From positions 1 to 37,395 of the forward strand of contig JAJJLU010003697.1 in the NCBI GenBank assembly GCA_023807065.1: 37,395 nt of DNA. The letters run 5' to 3'. Shown in pieces: positions 10,311 to 20,372 of the stretch. Under the pieces are notes generated by a model, which was not told the DNA's origin, did not search any database, and was given only the letters and a program-made list of their open reading frames with translations. This DNA comes from Isotricha intestinalis. Lineage: Eukaryota; Ciliophora; Litostomatea; Vestibuliferida; Isotrichidae. Both the position numbers and the translations under genes were made by a program. Each line of letters opens with the position of its first letter. Positions within the stretch are counted from its first letter, which is position 1.

Positions 10311-13300
10311 AGAAAAAAAAATAGAAAAAGAAGAAGATAGTAAAAACGATGAAAACAAGGAAGAAGAAGAAGAAGAAGAAAAGGAGGAAACAAAAGTAGT
10401 TGAAAAAATAAAGGAAAAAGAGGTATTAGAAGAAGAAAAAGAAGAACCAAAAAAAGAAGAAGAATCAAAAACTGAAATGATAAAAGAAGAACCAAAAATT
10501 ATCCAAAAAACATTAAATAAAAATATAACATCAAATTCTGTAGAAGAATTAGCTCCTAGTGAAAATATTGATATAAAAGCATCTGAATTACCAGAAGATA
10601 CAAATAATCCTAATATAAGTACAGAACAATTAAATATAAATGAAAATTATGATGATGGATTTATTCCAAATCAAACTTATGATATTTTACTTGATGATAA
10701 TGGTTTTCCAAAAATTAAAAAAGGTGAAATTTATTCTGTTGACATTGATACACAAATTAATTTTAAAATTAATAATTATGCTAATGTAAGTACTGAAATA
10801 AATGTAATTTCTAATGTTTATAATGATTTCCCAAATGTTTTTTTTATGAATGAATTAAATGATTATATTAGAGAAAATCCAACAATTTCTTTATTAAATA
10901 ATAATAATATTAAAGAACTTCCTTTAGATAAAATTAAAAAATATAGAATATCTCCTAATCAAATTAGTAATCTTATTAATTTTAAAATTAATTTAAAAAG
11001 AAATGGAATTTTTACTTTTATGATATTTTATAGAGCTAAAGATAATAGGAAATATCAATTAGCAAAGCCTTTTTATATTTTAGTTAATCCAATAATTGAT
11101 TTAGGAAGAGAAGAGAAAACAAATGGTATAATAAGAATATCATTAAATAAAATTCAACTTCAAAGTATTTTATCAAAAAATTTAGGAAAATTATCAAATT
11201 TTGAAAATTTCTATAAAGAACTATCATTATTGAAATATAATTTTATTCATTTAACATCTATTCAAGAATTATCATCATCTGAAAATTTATATTGTTTAAA
11301 AAATCAAAATGAAATATCTGATTCATTTTTTGATGAAAAAGAAAAATTATCAAATGAAGAAAAAATAAAAAAATTTAAAGAAAATATGGAATTATTAAAA
11401 ACCAAATATCATATAGGAAGTATAGTAGATATAGTATTAAATCAGACTTCAATAGAATCTAATTGGATTTATGATCATCCAGAATGTTGTTATACCTTAG
11501 ATAATTGTCCTTGGTTAACAGCTGCTTATGAATTAGATAAATTATTAGTTAATTATTCTAATTTATTTTTTGAAAAAAAAGTTGGTTGTGAAAGTGCTCC
11601 TTATTTAAATAATATTAATGATTTAAATGAAGCTATAGATGAAATGAGAAAAAGAATATTAAGAGAAAACTTTGAAGAATATTTTTTAATTCCTATTGAA
11701 GAATATATTTCTAAATTTAAAGAATATTATATAAACTTCGAAAAAAAACAAACTTTAGATGAAAGAAATATTTTATTCAAAGAATTAGAAGATAAATTTA
11801 ACATAAGTGTAAATTCTTCTGGAAAATTAATTTTAAATGAAGCTACAATTTATGATTTATTTTCTTCTTATTGTTCAAATTATGGTGAAAGTAGATTTGG
11901 AATTAAAATTAATATTGAATTAGTTTCTCTCTTACTTTTAGAAAATTATAGAGATATAAAAACAAATTCTTATCCAAATGAATTTACCTTTTTAAAAGAA
12001 GTTAAAAAATTTATTAATAAAATTAACCAAGATTGGACAAATAAAGTTTCTGAAATGATAAAAATTGCATTATTAAATGTGAAAGAATTTATAAGATATG
12101 AATTTTTAGAATTAAAAAGAACTGGAATTAGAAGAAAATTAATAGATAATTATTTTCATGTTATAGATCCAAATGATAAGAAAAAAATATTTTTATGTAA
12201 TGGATTTATAATGCAAAGTGAAGATCCAAAAGATAATTTCCCAGATTACACCAAAGAAGGAACATGGTATTTATTTAAAAGGAAAGTTATTATTTGGAAT
12301 GATTCTTTAAAATTAAATTATGGGGAGAATATTGAAAAAACGCCAAAATATTTATTAGAACATATGAAAAAATATATTTCTGATATGTCAAAAATATTTA
12401 ATGGATTATTTATAGATAATTTAATTACACTTCCAAAATTTATTGTCAAATACTTTATAAATGAAGCAAGAAAAGTAAATGAAAATTTATTTATTATATC
12501 TCAACTCCCAGAAAATAACAATAATTTAGAATCAGAATATATAAATGAATGTGGAATAAATTTATTTAGTAAAGAAATGTTATGGTGTACAAATCCATCA
12601 GAAATATTAGAATGTATAACTTCATTTACAAAAAAAAAATATAATCAAAATGAAAATGTAAATAATCAATTGAATATATTATATCCAGAAAATCCTCCAT
12701 CATTACTTTATGACCTTTCATTAGATAATCAAAGTTTTTATGAACAATATAATAATTTATCATTAAATTTATCAATAATGGCAAGTATAGGATTATTAAA
12801 TTGTGCAATTGGAACATCAAAAGGATTTGACCAATTATTTCCTTATCAACCAAGTATAGTAAAAGAAAGCAGAATTTATAATATAGATAAAAAATTTGAA
12901 AATTTATTATTAGAAATAAAAAAAAGATTACAACAAGAAGGACAAACAAAGGAAATTTTTTTTGAGTTTCATCCTAGAAATTCTGAAAATCCAAATACAA
13001 AAACAGTTAAATTAGCATTAAGTTCTCATGGATGGAAACCTGATATTCCATTAACAAAAATAAATGATAATTTATTTACTGTTAGATTAAGATTACCTCC
13101 TGGAAAATATCATTATAGATATGTTTTAGATGGTAATATTTGGACTTATGATTCTAGCCAACCAATGGAATTTGATGCAAATAAAAAAATAATTAATGTT
13201 GTTGATTTATGTATTGACACTAAAATATTATCTAGTGATATAAAATTGTTAAGAAGGGATTTAAATCTTATTCGAGATTCATTAAAAAATTTAAAAACAG

Positions 13301-13941
13301 AAGTTTTCATTCAAAATGATAAAGATTTAATTTGTATAATTAGAATGATTAATGATGGTAAAAAAGTTAAAATGAGTATTGACTCTAATTCAAGTAGAAG
13401 AGCTTCAATTGATAAAAGTGATAAAGATTATAATAGAAATATAGATAATTTTTATAGTATGGATCAATTGTCACTTGCTGAGAATAATTATAAAAATCAA
13501 AGACAAACAAATAATTATAATGATTTTGCAAGTAATCCTAATTTTAATATTAGAAATGTTAATTTTAATAATTATCAACGTGAATTCATTGATAGTATTA
13601 TTTATGAAGGTTATGCGGTTATTTGTAGACCTGGTTATGATAAAAATGATAATAATTCTATTAATGGTAAAATTATTGTTCCAGGTGAAATAACTGATTT
13701 TATTTGTGGTTGCTATATGAATATTGGTGATTTTGATATTAATAAATTTTTAAATGATAATGTACTTAAAGGTGTTAAAGGTAATGTATATTATTCAAAA
13801 GATGCTAATTTCTTGTCTTCTATTTCTAATGTGCTTTATCAAAATGGTAATACTATTATTGATTTTCATTCTATTTTACCAAATACTGTTATTGTTCTTA
13901 AAATATCTAGTGGAGGATATAATTTAAATAATTATCATTAA
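10249..13941 (+). CDS. Glycogen debranching enzyme (AGL)-like protein, likely catalytically dead, with inserted CBM48-like domain
   Basis: The protein has 1230 aa. Residues 1 to about 105 are Glu/Lys low complexity. Residues ~140-285 match the AGL N-terminal beta domain (KPFYILVNPIIDLG), and ~285-880 match its 4-alpha-glucanotransferase (GH13-like) domain: NWIYDHPECCYTLDNCPWL, NGFIMQSEDP, LLEHMKKYISDMSKIFNGLF, and AIGTSKGFDQLFPYQPSIVK. At ~900-988 lies a CBM48/AMPK-beta-like domain (HGWKPDIPLTK, LPPGKYHYRYVLDG). From ~1000 to the end is the AGL central domain (SINGKIIVPGEITDF, ILPNTVIVLKI). The amylo-1,6-glucosidase domain is missing. The nucleophile Asp723 is kept, but the acid/base Glu is Gln752 at the same 29-residue spacing as in human AGL, the RxD Arg is Phe721, the region I His is Gln399 and the region IV His is Leu825. 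I infer a glycogen-binding pseudoenzyme. Confidence 0.9.
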
Positions 13942-14411
13942 AGTGGAATTACTTTTTAGGTTATTTAATAAATAAATATTTAAAAGTATATAATGTGAAA
14001 TTTAAAATATATTTTAATTTAAATTATTTTTTAGATAAAGAGAAAGTTTTTCTTTTCTTATATCAACAATAAATTATTTTTCCTTTCTTTTATTGTTTCT
14101 TATTATTTTTTTTGTAAAATTGTTTTAAATTCCTTATGTAAACGATTTTTCAATATAAAAATATTATATTATTTGCTATAGATTAATAATAAAGAAATTT
14201 AGAATTAATAATAAGAATAAAAAATTTCATTATTATGAATAAATTAATAGTACTAAATTAAATCATATAAAAAAGAATTGGAAAATAAATTTATATCTGA
14301 TTTAAATTTTCAAAAAGAAGAAGAATTAAAAAATAAATCGAAAAAACTCAACATTATTATAATTTAAAGATAATTAAAAAATATATATTATTGTTTCCAT
14401 TTTATTGTTTT
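13942..14411. other. Convergent intergenic spacer
   Basis: This lies between the 3' ends of the debranching-enzyme-like gene and the USP gene. It is mostly A/T. A short codon-like stretch at about 14258-14364 reads SYKKELENKFISDLNFQK with no start codon and could be a coding relic. Nothing else is recognisable. Confidence 0.35.
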
Positions 14412-15983
14412 TTATTTATTCAAATTTTTAAAAGTAATATTTGTTTTATCATTATCATTCCTTACATATTCATCATCATTATAAATAATAAAAGAACTAC
14501 TTTCCTCATCTTCATTATTATAATTATTATTATTATTATTATTATTTTTATTTTTATTATATGAATCAATATAAACTTCTCCTATTTTATCATCAGAAAT
14601 ATTCAATTCATTAGATTCTTCATTAGGATTCTCTTTATCATTTATAAGACTTCCACTGTCATGAGTTAATAATGTAAAACTATTGTTTTTTTTGTGAAGA
14701 GAATTATCTTTATTTGTTTTTTCATTATTATTCTTTCCTAAATTATCGAATTGAAGTTCATTGTTTATTAAGGAACAATTCTTACTTCCATGTATAGAAA
14801 CATTTTCTCCTTTTCTCACATCAATTTCATAACAATTATTATATACTCTCTTAAAATCTTCTTTACTAAAAACTTGATTATTATCAATAGTAGAATTAGT
14901 ATTAAGATTATTAGTATAAAATAGCATGACAGGATGATAATAATTTTTAATAACATCAAATACTAAATCTTTATAAGATTTGAATTCTTTTATTTTAACA
15001 TCTTCTATAAAATACCAATTATTACCTTTATTAATTGCACAAGTATAATGACCATTATAAAATAAAACAATGGCATATAAATAATAAATAGTATTTAAAT
15101 TTGCATTTTTTTCAAAACTTAATAATCTTCCATTATAATCATAAAGAGGAATTAAATTAAAAACTTTACATACATCTGTCATTTTTGGAATTGGTCTATC
15201 CCAAGTAATATTAATTACAAAATAAGGTTTATTTTCATTGCAAATAAAAGCCTCTTTTTCTATTTCTGGATTTTTACATAAACATCCATCAATTCTTATT
15301 TCATGCTCAATAAATTTATTTACTGTTTTTGAAATTGAAAATAATTGATTTCTATAAGATTCACTTGATTGATTATGGATTTCTTCTAAAATTTCAAAAA
15401 TAAAAATTTCAAAAACAAAATAATTTGAATCATATTTATTTGATTTTTCTTTATTACATTTTGTACAATATATTCTGTCTTTTATATTCATTGAAAATAA
15501 TTCATGTGCTAAACATTTATTACAACTGAATGAACTTGGATTTTCAGTATTAAAATCTTTATTAGCATTATATAAATGAATTGAATTTAAAATATAATTA
15601 AATGTTTCTACTGGATCTCCTAATTCTCCTTCAATTATTTCATGAAAATAATTAGATAATGCTTTTCTAAAATATTTTATTGATAACGTATATTCAATTG
15701 GAGAATATTGACATTTTTTATAATCATCAAAAAAATTTTTTAAATGAAATATTGGATTTTTCTTTATATTTGGCTCTGATAAATCAAATTCAATTTGCCT
15801 TATTTTTATATTAAAATACTCAATATGAAATAATATTTGAGATAATACATTCAAAAAACAATTATTTTGCCCTTTAGGATTTACTAATGGAATTATTTGA
15901 TGATAAATCATGTGTTTTAAATTATCTAATATTAAACTATTATGTTTTATTTTTTTTTTGGGATTTGGGGTTTGGTCGTTCAT
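14412..15983 (-). CDS. Ubiquitin-specific protease (USP, peptidase C19), USP53/54-like Cys box
   Basis: The 523-aa protein has the USP catalytic core in residues ~25-357. The Cys box is NPKGQNNCFLNVLSQILFHI, with the candidate nucleophile Cys42; the QNNCFLN form is like USP53/USP54 and plant UBPs of that type, not the common GNTCYLN. A CxxC pair (Cys154/157) and a second (Cys173/176) form the zinc-finger region. FVINITWDRPIPK follows, then the His box YAIVLFYNGHYTCAINKGNN (His312) and YFIEDVKIKE (Asp328 as the third triad residue), ending with YHPVMLFYTN. All triad candidates are present, so it should be an active deubiquitinase. Residues ~360-523 are a Ser/Asn/Glu-rich tail with a poly-Asn run. 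The CAP gene lies upstream on the same strand, 234 bp away. Confidence 0.88.
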   Translation of the reverse strand: MNDQTPNPKKKIKHNSLILDNLKHMIYHQIIPLVNPKGQNNCFLNVLSQILFHIEYFNIKIRQIEFDLSEPNIKKNPIFHLKNFFDDYKKCQYSPIEYTLSIKYFRKALSNYFHEIIEGELGDPVETFNYILNSIHLYNANKDFNTENPSSFSCNKCLAHELFSMNIKDRIYCTKCNKEKSNKYDSNYFVFEIFIFEILEEIHNQSSESYRNQLFSISKTVNKFIEHEIRIDGCLCKNPEIEKEAFICNENKPYFVINITWDRPIPKMTDVCKVFNLIPLYDYNGRLLSFEKNANLNTIYYLYAIVLFYNGHYTCAINKGNNWYFIEDVKIKEFKSYKDLVFDVIKNYYHPVMLFYTNNLNTNSTIDNNQVFSKEDFKRVYNNCYEIDVRKGENVSIHGSKNCSLINNELQFDNLGKNNNEKTNKDNSLHKKNNSFTLLTHDSGSLINDKENPNEESNELNISDDKIGEVYIDSYNKNKNNNNNNNNYNNEDEESSSFIIYNDDEYVRNDNDKTNITFKNLNK

Positions 15984-16217
15984 TATTTAATTTAAAATAT
16001 TTTTATAATCATTAACTAATCATTTTTTCTAAATTTTTTTTTAGAATTATATTCAATGAGTAAATTAAATGATTTTTGAAATTTAAACAACTCAATTTAT
16101 AAAAATATGATTTTTTTTAATTATTATATAATAAAATAAATTCAAAAACATAAAATAAAACAAATTATAATACTAAAAATAAATCTTTTTATTTTTTTCC
16201 TGAGGAAAATAAATAAA

Positions 16218-16874
16218 TTATAGTGGAGGTAAAACATTTTCTTCAAAATATTGGGAAGTATTAATATTTCCAGCAGGATAATAATTTCCAACAGCAAAAT
16301 AAGAATTATCACTAGCTTTAGAATATCCAAATCCAACTTCTTTAGTTGCAGCCCAAACGACTTGTGTAAAATGACCAGTTCCACTTTTCCAACCTGGTTT
16401 CTTAAAATTATAATCATTAATTTCATCATACCAAGCTTGAGTCATATTAGAACCAGTACAATCAGAACCAAAACACATATAAATATTTTCTCCAAGTGAT
16501 TCACCTTTATATTTATTTTTTGAATGTTCTAATGTTCTGATTGATGCTAAATATTTTGAATATTTTTCTGCTATATCACATAATTCTTTATTTAATGTTA
16601 CTGGAGGTACTCCATGCTTTTTTCTTAATTCATTATGTTTGTTTAATGATTCTATTTGAAATGAAGAAAATATTGATTCTTCTTTTTTTTTATTTATTGA
16701 TAGTATCATTTTTTCTCCTTCATCTTCATTATTTTCATTTTCTATTATCTCTTTTGGTTCTTGTATTACTTGTTCTGCATTCTTTTTTGGAGATTCATTT
16801 TGTTGGTTTGATTGAATATTTTTTGGCTTTACTTCTTCTTTTGTTTCTGATGCTTTACTTCCTCCACAACCCAT
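16218..16874 (-). CDS. CAP/SCP-domain (GAPR-1-like) protein with N-myristoylation signal
   Basis: The 218-aa protein starts MGCGGSKASE. Gly2 with Cys3 and Ser6/Lys7 is a textbook N-myristoylation plus palmitoylation signal, and there is no secretory signal peptide. Residues ~30-65 are acidic. The CAP domain covers ~73-218: LNKHNELRKKHGVPPVTLNK, LEHSKNKYKGESLGENIYMC, QAWYDEINDYNF, GHFTQVVWAATKEVGFGYSK and FAVGNYYPAGN. The CAP tetrad is complete (His117, Glu129, Glu151, His168; the last pair is spaced 17 as in human GAPR-1). Most CAP proteins are secreted; the lipid-anchored cytosolic type resembles GAPR-1/GLIPR2 on the Golgi cytosolic face, which binds lipids and regulates autophagy in animals. 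I infer a membrane-attached cytosolic protein. It is divergent from the FHA gene, 207 bp apart. Confidence 0.9.
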   Translation of the reverse strand: MGCGGSKASETKEEVKPKNIQSNQQNESPKKNAEQVIQEPKEIIENENNEDEGEKMILSINKKKEESIFSSFQIESLNKHNELRKKHGVPPVTLNKELCDIAEKYSKYLASIRTLEHSKNKYKGESLGENIYMCFGSDCTGSNMTQAWYDEINDYNFKKPGWKSGTGHFTQVVWAATKEVGFGYSKASDNSYFAVGNYYPAGNINTSQYFEENVLPPL

Positions 16875-17081
16875 TTTTTTATTGTAAAAATTTTAATTTT
16901 TTATATTATTTATTGCTTCGTTGTGATTCTTTATTTTTCTTATTTAAAAAAAAATTATTAATAATATATAATTTTACGTTATGATCAATTATAAAAAAAA
17001 GATTTAATCATGATTGAAATGAATAAAAAAATAAATAAAAATATACATTTAAAGTTTATACAAAAATATTTTAAATAAAAA

Positions 17082-18143
17082 ATGTCATTTTTAAATTGTT
17101 GTAAATCTGATATAGTATCTCGTGAATTTATAATAAATAATAATAATAATGAAATTCCAATAAACAATAAAAATATAAAACCACAATCATCAATGAAATC
17201 AAAATCAGGTTTTGAAAATAAAAAAAAACTAATATCAGATAGTCAAGTAAGTAACACAGAAAATAATATCAATAATAATTCAACAAATAATAACACAACA
17301 AATAATAATACAATAAATAATAATACATCAAATAATAATCTAGCAAATAACATTACAAATAATATGAATTCCAATTTAAAAACAAGTCAAATTTCCTTTG
17401 CAAATTTAGATATATCATCAACAGGAAATAATATATCATCATCATGTAAATTATTATTAACTGGAAATTTATTTTTTAATAAAAATTTAATAATAACTCA
17501 AAATGGTTTAAATCAAGGATTAAGAAATAGAAATGATGGTCAAACTTTTTTTGGAACTTCAAATGCAAAAGATTATACTGGAACACCATATAATGATTTT
17601 ATTATTAATCTTCAAACTGAAGAAAATAAACAAAATGAAATATCTCATACTGGAAGAATTTTTGGTATTTCTTGTAGTAAAAAAACTAATGAATATCAAA
17701 TTTATATGATGAATGGTAATTATTATTTAAATTATGAAATCACTCATATATTTTATTTTTATAATGAAAAAGAATATTTAATTATATTAGGTAAAATTTT
17801 ATTAACTATTATTCAAAAAGATGATTTAAATAAAATGAAAATTATTGAAATTAAAGTTGAAAGTGAAGATGAAAATGGAGAACAAAATTTTACTTTTAGT
17901 GAAAAAAATTCACCTATAAGCATTGGGAGAGTTAATTCTTCTATTAATTTGAATTATTCTTTTATTTCTAAAAAACATGCTATTATTGAATTTTCTGAAG
18001 AAAATAAAAAATTTTTTTTTAAAGATTTAAATAGTACTAATGGTTCTATATTGATTTTAAAAGAAGATGATTCTTTAAAAATTAAAGGAGATATGAAATT
18101 CAAATTAAATGATATAAATTTTCATATTTTAGAACTTCCATAA
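17082..18143 (+). CDS. FHA-domain protein with Asn/Thr-rich linker
   Basis: The protein has 353 aa. The N-terminus MSFLNCCKSD has a Cys pair that could be palmitoylated. Residues ~55-105 are an Asn/Thr repeat (TNNNTTNNNT). The C-terminal ~75 residues form a forkhead-associated phospho-Thr-binding domain: ISIGRVNSSINLNYSFISKK, HAIIEFSEENKKFF and FKDLNSTNGSILIL. The signature Gly-Arg, Ser-x-x-His and Asn-(Gly) positions (GR, SKKHA, STNGS) are all present. The middle (about 130-260; FFGTSNAKDYTGTPYNDFI, RIFGISCSKKTNEYQIYMMN) has FHA-like strand texture and may be a second, degenerate beta-sandwich. Such proteins recognise Thr-phosphorylated partners; the partner is unknown. It shares a 207-bp divergent promoter region with the CAP gene. 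Confidence 0.85.
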   Translation: MSFLNCCKSDIVSREFIINNNNNEIPINNKNIKPQSSMKSKSGFENKKKLISDSQVSNTENNINNNSTNNNTTNNNTINNNTSNNNLANNITNNMNSNLKTSQISFANLDISSTGNNISSSCKLLLTGNLFFNKNLIITQNGLNQGLRNRNDGQTFFGTSNAKDYTGTPYNDFIINLQTEENKQNEISHTGRIFGISCSKKTNEYQIYMMNGNYYLNYEITHIFYFYNEKEYLIILGKILLTIIQKDDLNKMKIIEIKVESEDENGEQNFTFSEKNSPISIGRVNSSINLNYSFISKKHAIIEFSEENKKFFFKDLNSTNGSILILKEDDSLKIKGDMKFKLNDINFHILELP

Positions 18144-18846
18144 TATATTTTTCAAATCTTTTATTTTTATTAATTATAAATACCTGTTGTGAATAAATAT
18201 TTAAGTCTGTGTTTAATTAAATATTTTAATAATAAATGTTTTATTTAAGATAATAAGAAAATAATAAAATAACTCAAGAAATTTTTAAAATATAGAATTA
18301 AATGGTAATATTAACTATTCTATTACACTACCTAAATTAAAAAGAAAAATATACTGATTCATAAAAACAAAAAATTATATCATAATTTTTTTTTATTAAA
18401 TATTATATTATTTCTTTTTCTTATTAGATTAATAATTTTAAATGAATTTTATTTTTGATTATTTTTTTCTTCCTAATAAAATCATATTTGGTCAATTTAT
18501 TGTTATATTTTTAAAGAATTTATGTTTCTATTGTTTGTATTTAACGTTAATATCTTAATTAAATTGTAATTTGATATATTATTATCATTGAATAATTACT
18601 ATTTTTTTCTTTTTTTCCCTAAAATAAATAGTTATATGTAAATTTCTTATACTTACTTTTTTTCCTCTATATTAAATTTAAATAATATTTCATATATTGT
18701 TTTATTATTAATTAATTATATTTTCAATTATTTAATATATTTTTAAGAAGTTTCACTAAAAATTAAGAATTTTTCTTGGTTAATATTGAAAAAATTGATG
18801 TTGAAAAAAAAAATAAAACAAAAATAATTTATTGATTATATTAAAA
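18144..18846. other. 703-bp convergent intergenic region
   Basis: It lies between the 3' ends of the FHA gene and the NUP50-like gene. It is A/T with long T runs on the plus strand. I see no sustained coding frame on either strand, no tRNA-like cloverleaf and no clear repeat. Confidence 0.45.
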
Positions 18847-20260
18847 TTATTTTCTTTCAATATATTTAATAGATTCTTCAAAAGCAGTTTTGAAATTTTT
18901 AAAATCTTCAGAATTACTAAAAGGTATTTTTGCAGCTCCTAATTCAGTATTGCCTAATTCATTCAAATAAATATACCATATAGTTGCAATATTTTTATAA
19001 TTTTTTTCTTCACCTTCTATTTTACTTATATTTGGCCTAATAAATCCTTCAACAAGTTTATTTCCTCCTTGATTTCTAAAAACAATAACACTACTTTTTT
19101 TATTTTTATCTTTTGAAATTTCTACTGATAAAAATCCATTTCCTTTTGACACATATTTTTTTGTTATTCTTGAAAAAACATAAAAATTATCTATATGATT
19201 ATTATATTTTTTCTCATAATTTGAAAAATCTTGAGAAACTAAAGGTTTTGGTTTTTCAGATTTTGGTTTATTTTCTTCTTCCTCGTTAAATAATTCATTT
19301 TCTTCTTCTTCATTCTCTTCTTTTTTATCATTGTTTTCTGTGAAAAATGAATTTGTGTTTTTAAAACCTGAAAATGTTAATTCAGGTTTTTCTAAATTTG
19401 AAAATAATGTTGATTTAAATAAATTCCCTTGTTTAAATATATCTTTTTTTTCATTATCTTTATTACCAAATAAACTTGTTGAATTATTATTATTTGTGTT
19501 ACTAAATATAGATGTTGAATTATTATTATTGCTATTACCAAATAAACTTGTTGAATTATTATTATTTGTATTACTAAATATAGATGTTGAATTATTATCT
19601 TTATTACCAAATAAAGTTGTTGAATTATTATTATTTGTGTTACTAAATATAGATGTTGAATTATTATTATTATTACCAAATAAACTTGTTGAATTATTAT
19701 TTGTATTACTAAATATAGATGTTGAATTATTATTTTTTTTATTACCAAATAAACTTGTTGAATTATTATTATTTGTATTATTATTACCTATTGTCCCAAA
19801 AAGACTCTGATTAGTTGATGTTGATTGACCAAATAACAATAAATTTGGTTTTGTTTCTTCTTTCTTTTCTTCATTTTTTAAATTATTTTCTTCTTCTTTT
19901 TTATTATCTTTCTTTTCTTCTTCCTTTATTTGTTTCTTTTCTTCAATATTCTCATTATTATTGATATTTTTTGAATTTTCTATAATATTTTGATTTAATA
20001 TTCCTGAATTATTCTTTTCTTTTTTTTCATCATCTTCATCTTCAGATTCAACTGTAATTTTTTGTGCGATCATTTTTTTAAAAATATTCTTATTTTTATC
20101 ATTTAACTTATGTATTTCTTCTTTTTTTTTCATATTTTCAATTTCTTCTTTACTCCTTGACATTTCAATATATTCCTATAAAAATAATTATAAAACTATT
20201 TACATTATCTGAATCATCATCTCTTTGAGTTCTCTTTTTTCCAATTAAAGAATTTTCCAT
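18847..20260 (-). CDS. NUP50-like FG nucleoporin with Ran-binding domain, two exons
   Basis: I read the gene as complement(join(18847..20175, 20204..20260)), 461 aa. Exon 1 encodes MENSLIGKKRTQRDDDSDN, whose KKRTQR basic cluster recalls the importin-alpha-binding N-terminus of NUP50. Splicing out 28 nt continues in frame as EYIEMSRSKEEIENMKKKEE. An acidic Lys/Glu linker follows, then an FG region with seven LFG motifs and four IFS motifs in a regular Asn/Ser/Thr repeat (STSLFGN...STSIFSN). After another acidic linker, a C-terminal RanBP1-type Ran-binding domain follows (about 340-460; YKNIATIWYIYLNELGNTEL, FKNFKTAFEESIKYIER). NUP50 binds Ran and importin-alpha at the nuclear basket and helps recycle import receptors. 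FG plus a single C-terminal RanBD fits NUP50; yeast Nup2 is the alternative name. Confidence 0.87.
19440..19800 (-). repeat. Tandem FG/FS-encoding minisatellite in the NUP50-like gene
   Basis: Units of about 66-75 bp alternate LFGN and IFSN blocks separated by Asn runs and STS. Four LFG/IFS pairs are nearly regular, plus flanking single LFG motifs. Unit length varies through the Asn run (GTTATTATT-type triplets). Two other frames across the region also stay open, purely because of the repeat. Confidence 0.85.
20176..20203 (-). other. 28-nt intron of the NUP50-like gene
   Basis: On the coding strand it begins GTAAATAGTT and ends TTTTTATAG, in phase 0. Reading through it meets a stop at once, while removal fuses a short ATG-initiated exon to the long frame with no codon lost. 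Confidence 0.8.
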
Positions 20261-20372
20261 TAATATATTTATTATTTTAATTTATCTTTTTTATTTGACG
20301 AAATAAAAAAATTAATCAAATTATTAAAATAGAATAAAGTTTTTTAAAAAATTACAAATTATTTAAAACAAA
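20261..20372. promoter_or_regulatory. 112-bp divergent promoter of NUP50-like and mucolipin-like genes
   Basis: Once the NUP50-like exon 1 is placed, only 112 bp separate its ATG from the ATG of the channel gene on the other strand. Both promoters must fit here or overlap the coding ends. The DNA is almost entirely A/T and no specific box is evident. Confidence 0.55.

Noticed and set aside
14258..14364. Short helical reading in the convergent spacer
   Set aside because: No start codon and only ~35 codons; at most a relic.
19331..19810. Leu/Val-rich plus-strand frame and Ile-rich minus-strand frame over the FG repeat
   Set aside because: Shadow frames of the tandem FG/FS repeat.
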